Below, in pieces: positions 9,412 to 17,756 of a DNA stretch of 53,914 nt. The notes below the pieces were generated by a model. That model was given only the letters and a program-made list of their open reading frames with translations, was not told where the DNA came from and did no database searches. This DNA comes from Betaproteobacteria bacterium RIFCSPLOWO2_02_FULL_63_19. GTDB lineage: Bacteria; Pseudomonadota; Gammaproteobacteria; Burkholderiales; SG8-39. Location: contig MEQX01000064.1 of NCBI GenBank assembly GCA_001770415.1, positions 1 to 53,914 of the forward strand, written 5' to 3'. The translations under genes were made by a program, and so were the position numbers. The stretch's first letter is position 1. Every line of letters starts with the position of its first letter.

Positions 9412-11037
9412 TCAGATCTCCTTTTTCTCCCGCATCAATTCCTCGGCAATCTTGTCGTATTCGCCCCGGCCAGCCATCTCGGCGTGCCGCTGATATTTAT
9501 CCGGCCATTCTCCCCAGGACACGCCGTACCACGGCTCCATCGGTTTCAATGGCGGCAGTCCGATCTCTTCCCAAAGCTCCCTCCCCCGATCCATATAAGG
9601 TTTGGTCGGCAAAGATGTCGGTGTATAGGGCCACTTGCGCGTGGCGTCGATCAGGATGGAAGAATTTCCCGACAGCCCGGTACGGGTGCTGGGGTATTCC
9701 TGTTCCTCCAGGGAAAGATTTCTCGGACCGCCCGACTGGTCGGCCGTGGCGCCGCGGCCCTGGATGATCTGCGTATCGCGATGCGGTTGATAACGGAACG
9801 AAACACCCCAGAAAACGGACTCAAGATCCCAGGGATCGATATCCGAATCCACTGCGATGACGATTTTCGGCCATTCGGAGGAGACCGCTATCGAGGCATG
9901 AAGTGCGCGCCAGACCGTACGGGGCGACGTGCGCGTGGTGCCTATGTCCTGCAGGCGAATGACACACAGGCGGCGGGAACCGCCGCAGTGATGAAACGCG
10001 ACATCCTTCACTTGCGGTATCCCGCAGGACGTTCGCAGAAAACTCGTCATCAGCGCTTCTCGCGTCAGATTCCCCATGACGCTCGATTCGCTGGGAGGAA
10101 ACTGATCCACGAGGTCGTGCCAGATCGGATTCTTGCGGTGTGTAATGCAGTGCACGTTAAACCCGAAAACCATGCGGTCGATGAATGTGTATCCCGTGTG
10201 CTCGCCGCTCGGAGGGTCGGGAATCAGAAAATCTGTCGGAATTTCCCCCTCAAGAACGATCTCAGCGGTCGCAGGCACCTCGATATCCATGGTCTCGCAG
10301 CGGACGACGTCGAGCGCCTCGCCCGCGAGTCCGCCCGCCACCTCGAGTTCGCTGACGCCGTAGGGCATCTCGGTGATGCTGGTCGCGGCCACCACCGGCA
10401 CCGCCCCGATCACCGCGGCCACTGGCAGCGGCAGGCCTTTGGCCTTGTATTTCTGCCAGTGCACTCGGAGGTCCGCGCGCGGCGACACGCGTGCAGAACT
10501 TTGCCCGGGACCCATCACGACACCGTTGTAGGTCCCCACATTGACCGATCCCGTGTCGGGGTCGCGCGACATCCAGCAGACTCCGGTCAGCCGCGGCAGC
10601 GACTCCCAACCGTTTGTCGTCATTGGAATCGGAAATTCATGCAGTCCCCCGTGCTCCAGCAGACCGTCACCCTTGTGAATCTCCTCCTTGACCGGTCCCG
10701 TGCTCACCTTCCGTGTTGGAATCGGTTGCTTGTACGCCTGAGCCCATCGATCGATGATCGCCTTGCGGTTCGGCTCGCATCCCAGCGCCAGCGCATAACT
10801 CTCCATACAAGGCGCAATGACCGCGGAAGCCACGGCGCCGCGATAGCGCTCGCCGTGAATCCCGGTCAAATTCTCAAACATGAAACCGAAACGTTCCGAT
10901 TCCGGGAGCCCCCTGAAATTCCAGCGCACAACCGGGTGAAGCTCGGTGTCCTTGTTGATTTCCCGGGCGATTCGTCGCAGCTTGCCGATCCCCTCGAGAG
11001 CGGTCAGAAATTCACGGAGATCCTTGAAATACGCCAT
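9412..11037 (-). CDS. UbiD family decarboxylase
   Basis: A 541-residue protein, close to the normal UbiD length of 490 to 550. Recognisable blocks are the N-terminal DLREFLTALEGIGKLRRI, the prenylated-FMN contact region GTYNGVVMGPGQSSARVSPR, the catalytic Glu segment ATAEIVLEGEIP followed by PSGEHTGYT, and the late VAVDSDIDPWDLESVFWG. The enzyme would (de)carboxylate an aromatic or unsaturated acid using prFMN made by a UbiX partner, which is not in this window. ATG 11037 has AGGAGTTGAC just before it; the frame stays open to 11145 but without a ribosome site. It is convergent with the TRAP binding protein and divergent from the LVIVD protein. This is the second UbiD gene in the window. Confidence 0.92.
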   Translation of the reverse strand: MAYFKDLREFLTALEGIGKLRRIAREINKDTELHPVVRWNFRGLPESERFGFMFENLTGIHGERYRGAVASAVIAPCMESYALALGCEPNRKAIIDRWAQAYKQPIPTRKVSTGPVKEEIHKGDGLLEHGGLHEFPIPMTTNGWESLPRLTGVCWMSRDPDTGSVNVGTYNGVVMGPGQSSARVSPRADLRVHWQKYKAKGLPLPVAAVIGAVPVVAATSITEMPYGVSELEVAGGLAGEALDVVRCETMDIEVPATAEIVLEGEIPTDFLIPDPPSGEHTGYTFIDRMVFGFNVHCITHRKNPIWHDLVDQFPPSESSVMGNLTREALMTSFLRTSCGIPQVKDVAFHHCGGSRRLCVIRLQDIGTTRTSPRTVWRALHASIAVSSEWPKIVIAVDSDIDPWDLESVFWGVSFRYQPHRDTQIIQGRGATADQSGGPRNLSLEEQEYPSTRTGLSGNSSILIDATRKWPYTPTSLPTKPYMDRGRELWEEIGLPPLKPMEPWYGVSWGEWPDKYQRHAEMAGRGEYDKIAEELMREKKEI

Positions 11038-11294
11038 GTCAACTCCTTTCGGACTACCTTGCTTAATCGGTTGAAAACGCCGTTGAAAAAAATCGCGCCT
11101 GCGTCGTTCCAGATAAATATGCGCGCCCGAATTATCGCTCATCACGGCAGCGGGCGCGGCGCTCGCCTGGATCGATCACGAAATCGGTCTCGATGCTTTC
11201 GCCGGCCGATGCGCGGTATAGCGCCCATGAGTGCAGGTTTCGAGTTAGACTTTCGAGCGCCGCGAAAATCGCAATCAACGAGGAGGAAAGGGTA

Positions 11295-12434
11295 ATGCCG
11301 CAAGCAAAGGGATTTCGCCAAGTAGGGTACCTCGATTGCCCCGGTGGCGGGCAGGTGGTGGTCGACGGCACGACGGCATACGTCGGACACATGAAAGGAC
11401 CCGAGGCGACTTCGGTTATCGACGTCAGCGATCCCGCGCACCCGCGAATCACGACGCAATTCAACGTTGACTACCCATCGGGGGTGCATTCGCACAAGGT
11501 GCGCGCCAAGAACGGCCTGATGGTCGTCAACGTGGAAGGAGCCGCGCATGTCGGCAAGATTCCGGACGACTACATACCTGGACTGAAGATCTACGATTCC
11601 AGCGATCCGCAGCATCCGAAATACTTGACGACCTGGCGCTGCGCGCGCCAGGGTGTGCATCGCTTCACATTCGACGGTCGTTATGTGTATCTGTCGCCCT
11701 GCGTCGAAGGCTACCTGCAGAACATCGTGATGATCCTCGACCTGAAGGATCCGATGCATCCGCAAGAAGTCGGACGCTGGTGGCAGCCGGGCCAGTGGGC
11801 CGCCGGTGGAGAAACGCCCGCCTGGAAGCCTTCCGACGCGCCGCGGGTCCCGCGCTGTCATCACCCGATACGAATGGGCGATCGCCTCTACACCAGTTAC
11901 TGGCACGGCGGGTTCCACATCATCGACATCTCCAACATGGCGAAACCGAAAGCGGTGTCGGGCCTGGACTGGACTCCGACGTTCGGTTATCCGGTGCACA
12001 CCTGCCTGCCGATTCCGTTCGAGATCGGCGGCCGCAAGCTGATGCTGGTCACCGACGAGGATGCACTGTCGCGCTGGCCCGCGGCGGGCTCCATGCTGTG
12101 GATGGTCGACATCACCGACGAGACCAGGCCGACGCCGATTTCGACGCTTCGCATCGGGCACGACGCCACCGGCAAACCGGTGCCGATGCACTCGACCTGC
12201 CACCAGCCCGCGGAGGACGTGAAGGGAACTGAAATTCCGGTCGTCTGGTTCGATCAGGGATTGCGCATGATCGACATTTCGGACCCGCACGCGCCGCGCG
12301 AGGTCGCGCATTACGTTCCTGATCCGCATCCTACCGGGACGCGCGTGCAATCCAATGACTGCTGCTGGGATGATCGCGGGCTTGTCTACGTGCTCGATCG
12401 CATCGGCGGCCTGAGCATCGTCGAGCGCTGCTGA
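11295..12434 (+). CDS. LVIVD-repeat beta-propeller protein
   Basis: A 379-residue protein built from repeats of the LVIVD type: SVIDVSDPAHP, LKIYDSSDPQHP, MILDLKDPMHP, HIIDISNMAKP, WMVDITDETRP and RMIDISDPHAP, spaced about 55 to 70 residues apart. Such repeats form blades of a beta-propeller. There is no signal peptide, so it is probably cytoplasmic. Several conserved His (VHSHKVR, CHHPIR, VHTCLPIP, MHSTCHQP) sit at blade tops and could bind metal or a ligand, but the family has no established single reaction. ATG 11295 follows AGGAGGAAAGGG; the frame is open further up without a start signal. It is divergent from UbiD and upstream of the NitT-type ABC genes. Confidence 0.8.
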   Translation: MPQAKGFRQVGYLDCPGGGQVVVDGTTAYVGHMKGPEATSVIDVSDPAHPRITTQFNVDYPSGVHSHKVRAKNGLMVVNVEGAAHVGKIPDDYIPGLKIYDSSDPQHPKYLTTWRCARQGVHRFTFDGRYVYLSPCVEGYLQNIVMILDLKDPMHPQEVGRWWQPGQWAAGGETPAWKPSDAPRVPRCHHPIRMGDRLYTSYWHGGFHIIDISNMAKPKAVSGLDWTPTFGYPVHTCLPIPFEIGGRKLMLVTDEDALSRWPAAGSMLWMVDITDETRPTPISTLRIGHDATGKPVPMHSTCHQPAEDVKGTEIPVVWFDQGLRMIDISDPHAPREVAHYVPDPHPTGTRVQSNDCCWDDRGLVYVLDRIGGLSIVERC

Positions 12435-12779
12435 ATCCCCCGGGAAGGCGCGATGACATTCCGCTTGATGCGCGTGCTTCGCGGCACGCGCGCATCTGCG
12501 CGTTTACGGATTCCCCTGCTGCCACAAGCCTCCTTTTCCCCGCCGGCGCGACAAAGACTCGTTCGCCGCCCCCGATCGTGCGAAACATGCGCCGCACCCA
12601 TCGTCGAATCGAGTGCAGCGAAGCATTTCCGCTTTCATTTGCCGATCTTCTCATGTAGGATTTTCGCGATAGGTGCCAAGCACTCAGAACAATCGGCGTC
12701 ACTCGAAACGTTCCCGGGAGGGTTAAGCGATTCGGATCGCGGTGCTGCAGCACACGGCACAACGTGAATGGAGGAAAAC
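12435..12779. other. intergenic region upstream of the NitT-type ABC operon
   Basis: About 345 bases without a convincing gene. It should hold the promoter of the ABC operon that starts at 12780, but I cannot point to a good -35/-10 pair. GGAGG at 12770-12774 is the ribosome site for the binding protein. An ATG at 12768 in the same frame overlaps that site and is probably not used. Confidence 0.4.
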
Positions 12780-13790
12780 ATGTTAAAGAGACTGACACTG
12801 ACCGGTCTGCTATCGGCGGCTCTGGTGATTATCGGTGTAGGCGTCGCTTCCGCGGAACCGGTGAAGATACGCATCCAGTGGTCGACGACTCCGTCGCATA
12901 TGACCCCGCTTATTCCTCTGGCGCCGAAAGGAATCTACAAGCACTGGGGCAAGTCCTACGTGGTCGAAGATGTACGCATGCCCGGCAGCGGTCCGGCGCT
13001 GCAGGCGATCGCGGCCGGCGAGATCGAATTCGGCGGCTTGAGCGCGCAGGCGCTGACGATGGGTGTCAAACGCGCCAAGCTCGACCTGCGCGTGATCGCG
13101 CAGGTCATGTCCACGGGTGTTGAAGGTTATAACGCGACCCCGTTCATGGTGCGCGAGAACGATGGCATCAATACGTTCAAGGACCTCAAGGGCCGGGTCG
13201 CAGCCATCAATGCGTTCGGCGGCACGGTCGATGCGGCGCTGCGCGCGATGGCGGCCCGCGAGGGCATGAAGCCGGGAACGGATTTCCAGATCGTCGAGGT
13301 GCGCATGGCCGCGATGCTTTCGGCGCTCGAATCCAAGCGCGTCGACATGGCGTTCCTGGTCACCCCGTTCAACCTGATTGCAAAACGCAAGGGCGGATAC
13401 AAGGTGCTGTTCGACATGCGCGACGCGCTCGGCCCGACGGAAACGGTGTCCTGGATCGGCAAGGCCAGCTTCGTCGAAAAGCATCGCGCCGCGCTGGTCG
13501 ACTTTCTGGAAGACAACCTGCGCTATCGCAAGTGGCTCGATGACCCGAAGAACAAGCAGGCGCGCGCGGAAATCATTGCCAAGGTCACCAAGCGCCCGGC
13601 GAAGAACTACGTGGCATGGGCTTTCACGCACGAGGACAACTACCGCGATCCGGACGCCATGCTCGATGTCGAGCGCATGCAGAAGAATATCAACGACCTG
13701 AATAGACTTGGCATTCTCAAGGAAACAATCGAGGTTTCGAAGTACGTCGACATGAGTCTGGCCAAGGAAGCCGCCGCTCGGCTCAAGTAA
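12780..13790 (+). CDS. NitT/TauT-type ABC transporter substrate-binding protein
   Basis: A 336-residue precursor with a signal peptide ([20 protein letters not shown] then GVASA|EP). The mature start [20 protein letters not shown] and the block [20 protein letters not shown] match SsuA/TauA/NrtA-type binding proteins, which carry sulfonates, nitrate, taurine, pyrimidine precursors or aromatic acids. [19 protein letters not shown] is the conserved hinge strand. It lies 2 bases before the ATPase gene and clearly belongs to a four-gene importer operon. I chose ATG 12780 because GGAGG sits 5 bases upstream. The ligand is not deducible; neighbouring UbiD, M24 and epimerase genes make an organic acid or amide reasonable guesses only. 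Confidence 0.9.
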   Translation: MLKRLTLTGLLSAALVIIGVGVASAEPVKIRIQWSTTPSHMTPLIPLAPKGIYKHWGKSYVVEDVRMPGSGPALQAIAAGEIEFGGLSAQALTMGVKRAKLDLRVIAQVMSTGVEGYNATPFMVRENDGINTFKDLKGRVAAINAFGGTVDAALRAMAAREGMKPGTDFQIVEVRMAAMLSALESKRVDMAFLVTPFNLIAKRKGGYKVLFDMRDALGPTETVSWIGKASFVEKHRAALVDFLEDNLRYRKWLDDPKNKQARAEIIAKVTKRPAKNYVAWAFTHEDNYRDPDAMLDVERMQKNINDLNRLGILKETIEVSKYVDMSLAKEAAARLK

Positions 13791-13792
13791 CG

Positions 13793-14635
13793 ATGGGCAG
13801 CGTAGCGCGAAGCCCCCTGGATCAAAGAGAAAGGTCACAGGGCGCGTCGGGCGGCATCACGATTTCCGGCGTCAATCACGAATACCGGCCGCCGCGCGGG
13901 CGGCCGGTCCTGGCGCTGGATGGAATTTCCCTGGAAGTTGCCGATCGTGAATTCATCGCCATGCTCGGCCCGTCCGGCTGCGGCAAGTCGACCCTGCTCT
14001 ACCTCGTGGGCGGGTTCATGCCGCTGCAGCAGGGTCGAATCGTCGTCAACGGCAAGCAGGTCACGGGTCCGGGGCCGGACCGCGGCATCGTGTTCCAGAA
14101 TTTCGCCCTGTTCCCGTGGAAGACAGTGCGCGACAACGTCCTTTACGGACTGGAGAAGCAGCGCCTGCCCAAGAGCGAACGCGAGGAGATCGCCCAGCAC
14201 TATATCGACATGGTTCACCTCGCCGGTTTCGAGGACAGCTATCCGTCGCAGCTTTCCGGTGGCATGAAGCAGCGGGTCGCGATTGCACGCACGCTCGCGA
14301 TCAAGCCCGACACCCTGCTGATGGACGAACCTTTCGGCGCGCTGGATGCGCAGACTCGAAGCCTGATGCAGGAAGAACTGGTTTCCATCTGGACCCAGTC
14401 GCCGACTACTGTCGTTTTCGTCACCCACGACGTGCGCGAAGCAGTATTGCTGGCCGACCGTGTGGCGGTGATGACGGCGCGGCCGGGACGGTTGAAGGAA
14501 ATCGTCGACACGAAGATGGACGATCTGCCGCAGAGCGAAGTGATGAAGACCCGCAAGTACCTCGACATGGTGGACTACACGTGGAATCTGGTCCGCGAGG
14601 AAGCGATCGCGGCCGATTCGGAGAAGGACAGATGA
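13793..14635 (+). CDS. NitT/TauT-type ABC transporter ATP-binding protein
   Basis: A 280-residue single-domain ATPase with Walker [10 protein letters not shown] (about residue 60), Q-loop [11 protein letters not shown], signature LSGGMKQRV, Walker [13 protein letters not shown] and switch His in [11 protein letters not shown]. These match SsuB/TauB/NrtD-type subunits. An unusual N-terminal stretch of about 20 residues ([20 protein letters not shown]) precedes the first strand; a later start is possible but none has a better ribosome site. It begins 2 bases after the binding protein and overlaps the first permease by 4 bases (ATGA, 14632-14635), so translation is coupled. Confidence 0.93.
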   Translation: MGSVARSPLDQRERSQGASGGITISGVNHEYRPPRGRPVLALDGISLEVADREFIAMLGPSGCGKSTLLYLVGGFMPLQQGRIVVNGKQVTGPGPDRGIVFQNFALFPWKTVRDNVLYGLEKQRLPKSEREEIAQHYIDMVHLAGFEDSYPSQLSGGMKQRVAIARTLAIKPDTLLMDEPFGALDAQTRSLMQEELVSIWTQSPTTVVFVTHDVREAVLLADRVAVMTARPGRLKEIVDTKMDDLPQSEVMKTRKYLDMVDYTWNLVREEAIAADSEKDR

Positions 14636-15369
14636 TCGCGAGTCTGTGGCGGTTCACGCCGCTGCTGATCCTCGCCGTCGTGTGGGAAGCCGTGACGTGG
14701 ATGCACCTCATATCCGAATTCGCGCTGCCGCGCTTCACCGACGTGCTCACATCGTTCGCGACTCTGGTCCAGGAACTCGCCTACCAGGCGGGGCGCTCCA
14801 TGCTGCGCGGCGGAGTCGGGTTCCTGAGCGCGGTCGTCTTCGGCGTGTTGTCCGGCGTGCTCATGGCGTGGTACAGGCCGGTGCGCATCCTGATAGACCC
14901 GTTGATGCGGTGCCTATACCCGATGCCCAAGTCGGCTCTGATTCCGTTGACCATCATGTGGATCGGCCTCGGCGACGCATCCAAGATGACGCTCATTTTC
15001 ATCGGCTGCCTGCTGCCGATCGTGCTGAGTTCCTACAACGCCGCACGCGGGGTGGAAAAGATCCTGCTGTGGTCGGCCCGCGGCATGGGCGCGACGGAAC
15101 GCGAGGTGCTTTGGGAAATCGCCGTGCCCGCCTCGTTGCCGGAGATTCTCAGCGGCATCCGTATTTCCCTCGCGTTGTCCTTTATCCTGATGGTCAGTGC
15201 CGAAATGATCATCGCCAACAACGGCATCGGCTACCTGATCAGCGTGCTCGGAGAAGGCGGCGACTATGCGGGCATGTTCGCCGGCGTCATCACGGTTTCG
15301 GCGATCGGGTTCTTCGCCGACCGCGTCTTCGTGATGCTGACGAACCGCATCCTGGCCTGGAGGGAATAG
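14632..15369 (+). CDS. NitT/TauT-type ABC transporter permease, first copy
   Basis: A 245-residue inner-membrane protein with six hydrophobic segments and the family EAA loop ([20 protein letters not shown]) that docks on the ATPase. The conserved [20 protein letters not shown] before it matches SsuC/TauC. The start is fixed by the ATGA overlap with the ATPase gene. It is followed at once by a second, clearly different permease, so the importer probably uses a heterodimeric channel, which is less common in this family than a homodimer. Confidence 0.92.
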   Translation: MIASLWRFTPLLILAVVWEAVTWMHLISEFALPRFTDVLTSFATLVQELAYQAGRSMLRGGVGFLSAVVFGVLSGVLMAWYRPVRILIDPLMRCLYPMPKSALIPLTIMWIGLGDASKMTLIFIGCLLPIVLSSYNAARGVEKILLWSARGMGATEREVLWEIAVPASLPEILSGIRISLALSFILMVSAEMIIANNGIGYLISVLGEGGDYAGMFAGVITVSAIGFFADRVFVMLTNRILAWRE

Positions 15370-16214
15370 CCACGGCGCCCAATCCGCATGCCGGAGCATC
15401 GAGCGCCGCGGCACCTTCGGCGGGGACGCGGAAGTTCGCTCTACTGCGCCTCGCCTTCGACCGCGTCGGACCGTTCCTGACGCTGGGCACGCTGCTGATC
15501 GCATGGGAACTGGCGTCGCGCCTCGAATGGGTGATGGCGTTCCTGCTGCCGCCGCTGACCGGCGTGGTGACGCGCATGTTCCACGACCTGTTCAACGGCC
15601 GGCTCGCAATCGATATCGGAATCACGCTCTTCCGCGCGATATCTGCATTCTCGATCGCCGCGATCAGCGGCATAACGCTCGGAATACTGATCTCGCGGGT
15701 GAGACCGATCCGCTGGTTCTTCGACCCGCTGCTGTCGATAGGGCTGCCGATGCCCAAGGTCGCGCTGCTGCCGATCTTCATGCTGTGGTTCGGACTGTTC
15801 GATGCCTCGAAGATCCTGATGGCGGCGTTCTCGGCGTCGTTCCAGATCGTCGTCACCACCTGGGCCGGCACCCGCGGCGTCGAGAGGGAACTGGTGTGGT
15901 CGGCGCGCAGCCTCGGAGCATCGGAGCGCCAGATTCTGTGGGAGGTGATCTTCAGGGCCGCAATGCCGCAGATTCTGACCGGGCTGCAGATTGCCATGCC
16001 GATTTGCGTTATCGTGGTGCTCGTCACCGAAATGGTCATGGGTGGGCAGGGCCTCGGCGATTCGATGCTGCGCAGCGCGCGCTATGTCGACTCGCCGGGC
16101 GTGTTCGCAGGCATTGTGGAGATAGGCCTGCTCGGCTTTTGCGTGATGAAGACCATGGAAGTCGTGCGCCGGCGCCTGCTTGCCTGGCACCAGGAAACCC
16201 AAAAAGACCACTGA
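15366..16214 (+). CDS. NitT/TauT-type ABC transporter permease, second copy, non-canonical start
   Basis: About 282 residues. After an Ala/Ser/Pro-rich N-terminus (residues 1-22 or so) come six membrane segments, IGLPMPKVALLPIFMLWFGL and the EAA loop WSARSLGASERQILWEV, so it is a full permease. No in-frame ATG, GTG or TTG occurs between the first permease's stop and GTG 15528/ATG 15531. Starting there would delete the first membrane segment (GPFLTLGTLLIAWELA). The likely start is therefore ATA 15366, which overlaps the previous TAG stop as ATAG, or CTG 15357, both near GGAGGGA. A one-base error that links it to the out-of-frame ATG 15388 is the alternative. The function as partner of the preceding permease is clear even though the start is not. 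Confidence 0.85.
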   Translation: MATAPNPHAGASSAAAPSAGTRKFALLRLAFDRVGPFLTLGTLLIAWELASRLEWVMAFLLPPLTGVVTRMFHDLFNGRLAIDIGITLFRAISAFSIAAISGITLGILISRVRPIRWFFDPLLSIGLPMPKVALLPIFMLWFGLFDASKILMAAFSASFQIVVTTWAGTRGVERELVWSARSLGASERQILWEVIFRAAMPQILTGLQIAMPICVIVVLVTEMVMGGQGLGDSMLRSARYVDSPGVFAGIVEIGLLGFCVMKTMEVVRRRLLAWHQETQKDH

Positions 16215-16323
16215 ACGGGTCACCCGGTCGGATAAGTTTTTTCGCCCTCGCTCAGGCGCCCCGGGTTAACGCTGCGCGCCGAGGCCCAGAATTGTCGCGC
16301 GAACGATCGAAGACGGAGAAGCC

Positions 16324-16464
16324 ATGTCGGAGCAGACCCTCAAGCGGATTTGCCGCGTGGTCACGGGACACGACGCGAACAAGATTGCCAAGGTGCTGAT
16401 CGGCGCCACGCCGCTCGGCATCGGCAAGCCGGTCACCGGTGCCTCGACCGCCAGCGACCGCTAG
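16324..16464 (+). pseudogene. truncated cupin-like N-terminus (46 codons)
   Basis: A short frame with a good ribosome site (GGAGAAGCC before ATG 16324) encodes 46 residues: an opening SEQTLKRICRVVTGHDANK followed by IAKVLIGATPLG. The RRVVTGHDANGK-type opening is familiar from small cupin proteins found in aromatic-degradation loci, but the cupin barrel with its metal-binding His is absent and the next gene starts 27 bases after the stop. I read it as a gene remnant that may still be translated. A genuine small protein cannot be excluded. It sits between the ABC permease and the epimerase and would be co-transcribed with both. Confidence 0.45.
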
Positions 16465-16491
16465 TGGGGCCGGCCGGGACAGCGAGCAGCG

Positions 16492-17442
16492 ATGAAGGTT
16501 CTGATCACGGGAGGAATGGGGGTCGTCGGCTCGGAAGCGGCGCGCAAATTCGTCCTGGAAGGCATCCGCCCGGTCATCTACGCACGTCATCGGGATGAGA
16601 GTCTGATCGCGGATATCAAGGACGGAATCGACATAGAACTCGGCGACATCCTGGATCTGCCGAACCTGCTTCAAGTCTTCAGGAAACACCGCATTACGCA
16701 TGTCGTGCATACGGCGGCCTTCGTCGGCGCGGTGTCGCAGCAGAACCCGCCGCTCAGCATCCAGGTCAACGTGATGGGCACGGTCAATATGCTGGAGGCC
16801 TCACGACTGTTCGAGATCAAGCGCTTCGTGTATACGAGCGCCAAGGGCGTCTACGGACCCGTGACCGGCGAACACGGCCACCCGAAATTCAAACCTCTGC
16901 CCGAGGATTATCCGAAGAATCCGGTGCGCATCTACGACTCGGCGAAACTGATGGGTGAGCACACCTGCCTTTATTACCAGGCCAACATGGCGATCGACAT
17001 CGCCGTCCTGAGGTTCGCAACGACCTACGCGCCAGGAAAGACCGCGCGCCATGGCGACAAGGGAGTCACCAGCCAACTCATCGAGAGCGTCGCCGCAGGC
17101 AAGCCGTTTCGTCTGGCCGCAGGCGGCGACAAGAAGGACGACCACATCTACATCAAGGATTGCGCGCTTGGAATCTACCTCGCCTGCGTCGCCGAGCATC
17201 CAAGGAGCCGCGTCTACAACATCGGCACCGGCGTCGGCGTCACGCTTCAGGATTTCGCGCGAGTGTTGCGGCGTCATTTTCCGCAGGCGGATATCGAGAT
17301 CGGCCCCGGATTCAGCCCCTCCAACGTCTACGACATTTCGCGCGCGCGCGAGGAACTCGGCTACAGTCCCCAGTTCGACCTTGAACAAGGCATCGCCGAT
17401 TATCTGCAACGCCTGAAGCGGCGGCCCGCAAACACCGTCTGA
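16492..17442 (+). CDS. NAD-dependent epimerase/dehydratase (extended SDR family)
   Basis: A 316-residue extended short-chain dehydrogenase. The N-terminal MKVLITGGMGVVGSEAARKF has the GxxGxxG dinucleotide motif. The catalytic Ser lies in VYTSAKGVYG (about residue 118) and the YxxxK pair in YDSAKLMGE (about residue 149). The C-terminal half keeps the family pattern (VYNIGTGVGVTLQDFA, ELGYSPQFDLEQGI). It would oxidise or epimerise a sugar nucleotide or hydroxy acid with NAD(P). It follows the NitT-type ABC operon on the same strand and is flanked by two gene remnants. The substrate is unknown. Confidence 0.87.
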   Translation: MKVLITGGMGVVGSEAARKFVLEGIRPVIYARHRDESLIADIKDGIDIELGDILDLPNLLQVFRKHRITHVVHTAAFVGAVSQQNPPLSIQVNVMGTVNMLEASRLFEIKRFVYTSAKGVYGPVTGEHGHPKFKPLPEDYPKNPVRIYDSAKLMGEHTCLYYQANMAIDIAVLRFATTYAPGKTARHGDKGVTSQLIESVAAGKPFRLAAGGDKKDDHIYIKDCALGIYLACVAEHPRSRVYNIGTGVGVTLQDFARVLRRHFPQADIEIGPGFSPSNVYDISRAREELGYSPQFDLEQGIADYLQRLKRRPANTV

Positions 17443-17473
17443 TGGACAGTGCAAGACGCTTCGACCAGGGCCT

Positions 17474-17701
17474 GATGACATTCAGCGCACGAGAACGACG
17501 GAGGCGGCGATCAAGGCGATCGGCGATGAGTTCCACGCCGGCATGGTGTTCGCTTTCAAAATCGACCTGTTCGATCCGACGTGGATGAACGGCGCAACAG
17601 GCTGTGTGTTCGCGAAGACCATTGCGATCACCGAGACCGGCGCGCGCCGCACGCACGGTTATCCGACCGAGTTCCAAGCACTGTGCGTCTGCGCAACCTG
17701 A
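17474..17701 (+). pseudogene. C-terminal remnant of an M24/creatinase-like protein
   Basis: A frame without a usable start ends at TGA 17699-17701 and reads DEFHAGMVFAFKIDLFDP, then TGCVFAKTIAITETGARRTH and GYPTEFQALC. This is the C-terminal pattern of M24-fold proteins (the MVFxxEP and GVxxEDTVxVTExG blocks), with the Glu ligands replaced as in the intact copy at 5139-6344. The N-terminal 300 or so residues are missing because the epimerase gene ends only 30 bases before. It looks like the debris of a second creatinase-like gene and is presumably not functional. Confidence 0.6.
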
Positions 17702-17756
17702 ATCTGGGCTAGGTTCGACCCGGACACCCGACGATCGCAACGCGATTTTCGCCTGG

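Noticed and set aside
9232..11295. A 687-codon plus-strand frame antisense to the UbiD gene
   Set aside because: It mirrors a well-recognised UbiD protein, has Arg/His-rich composition without family motifs, and is a usual shadow in high-GC DNA.
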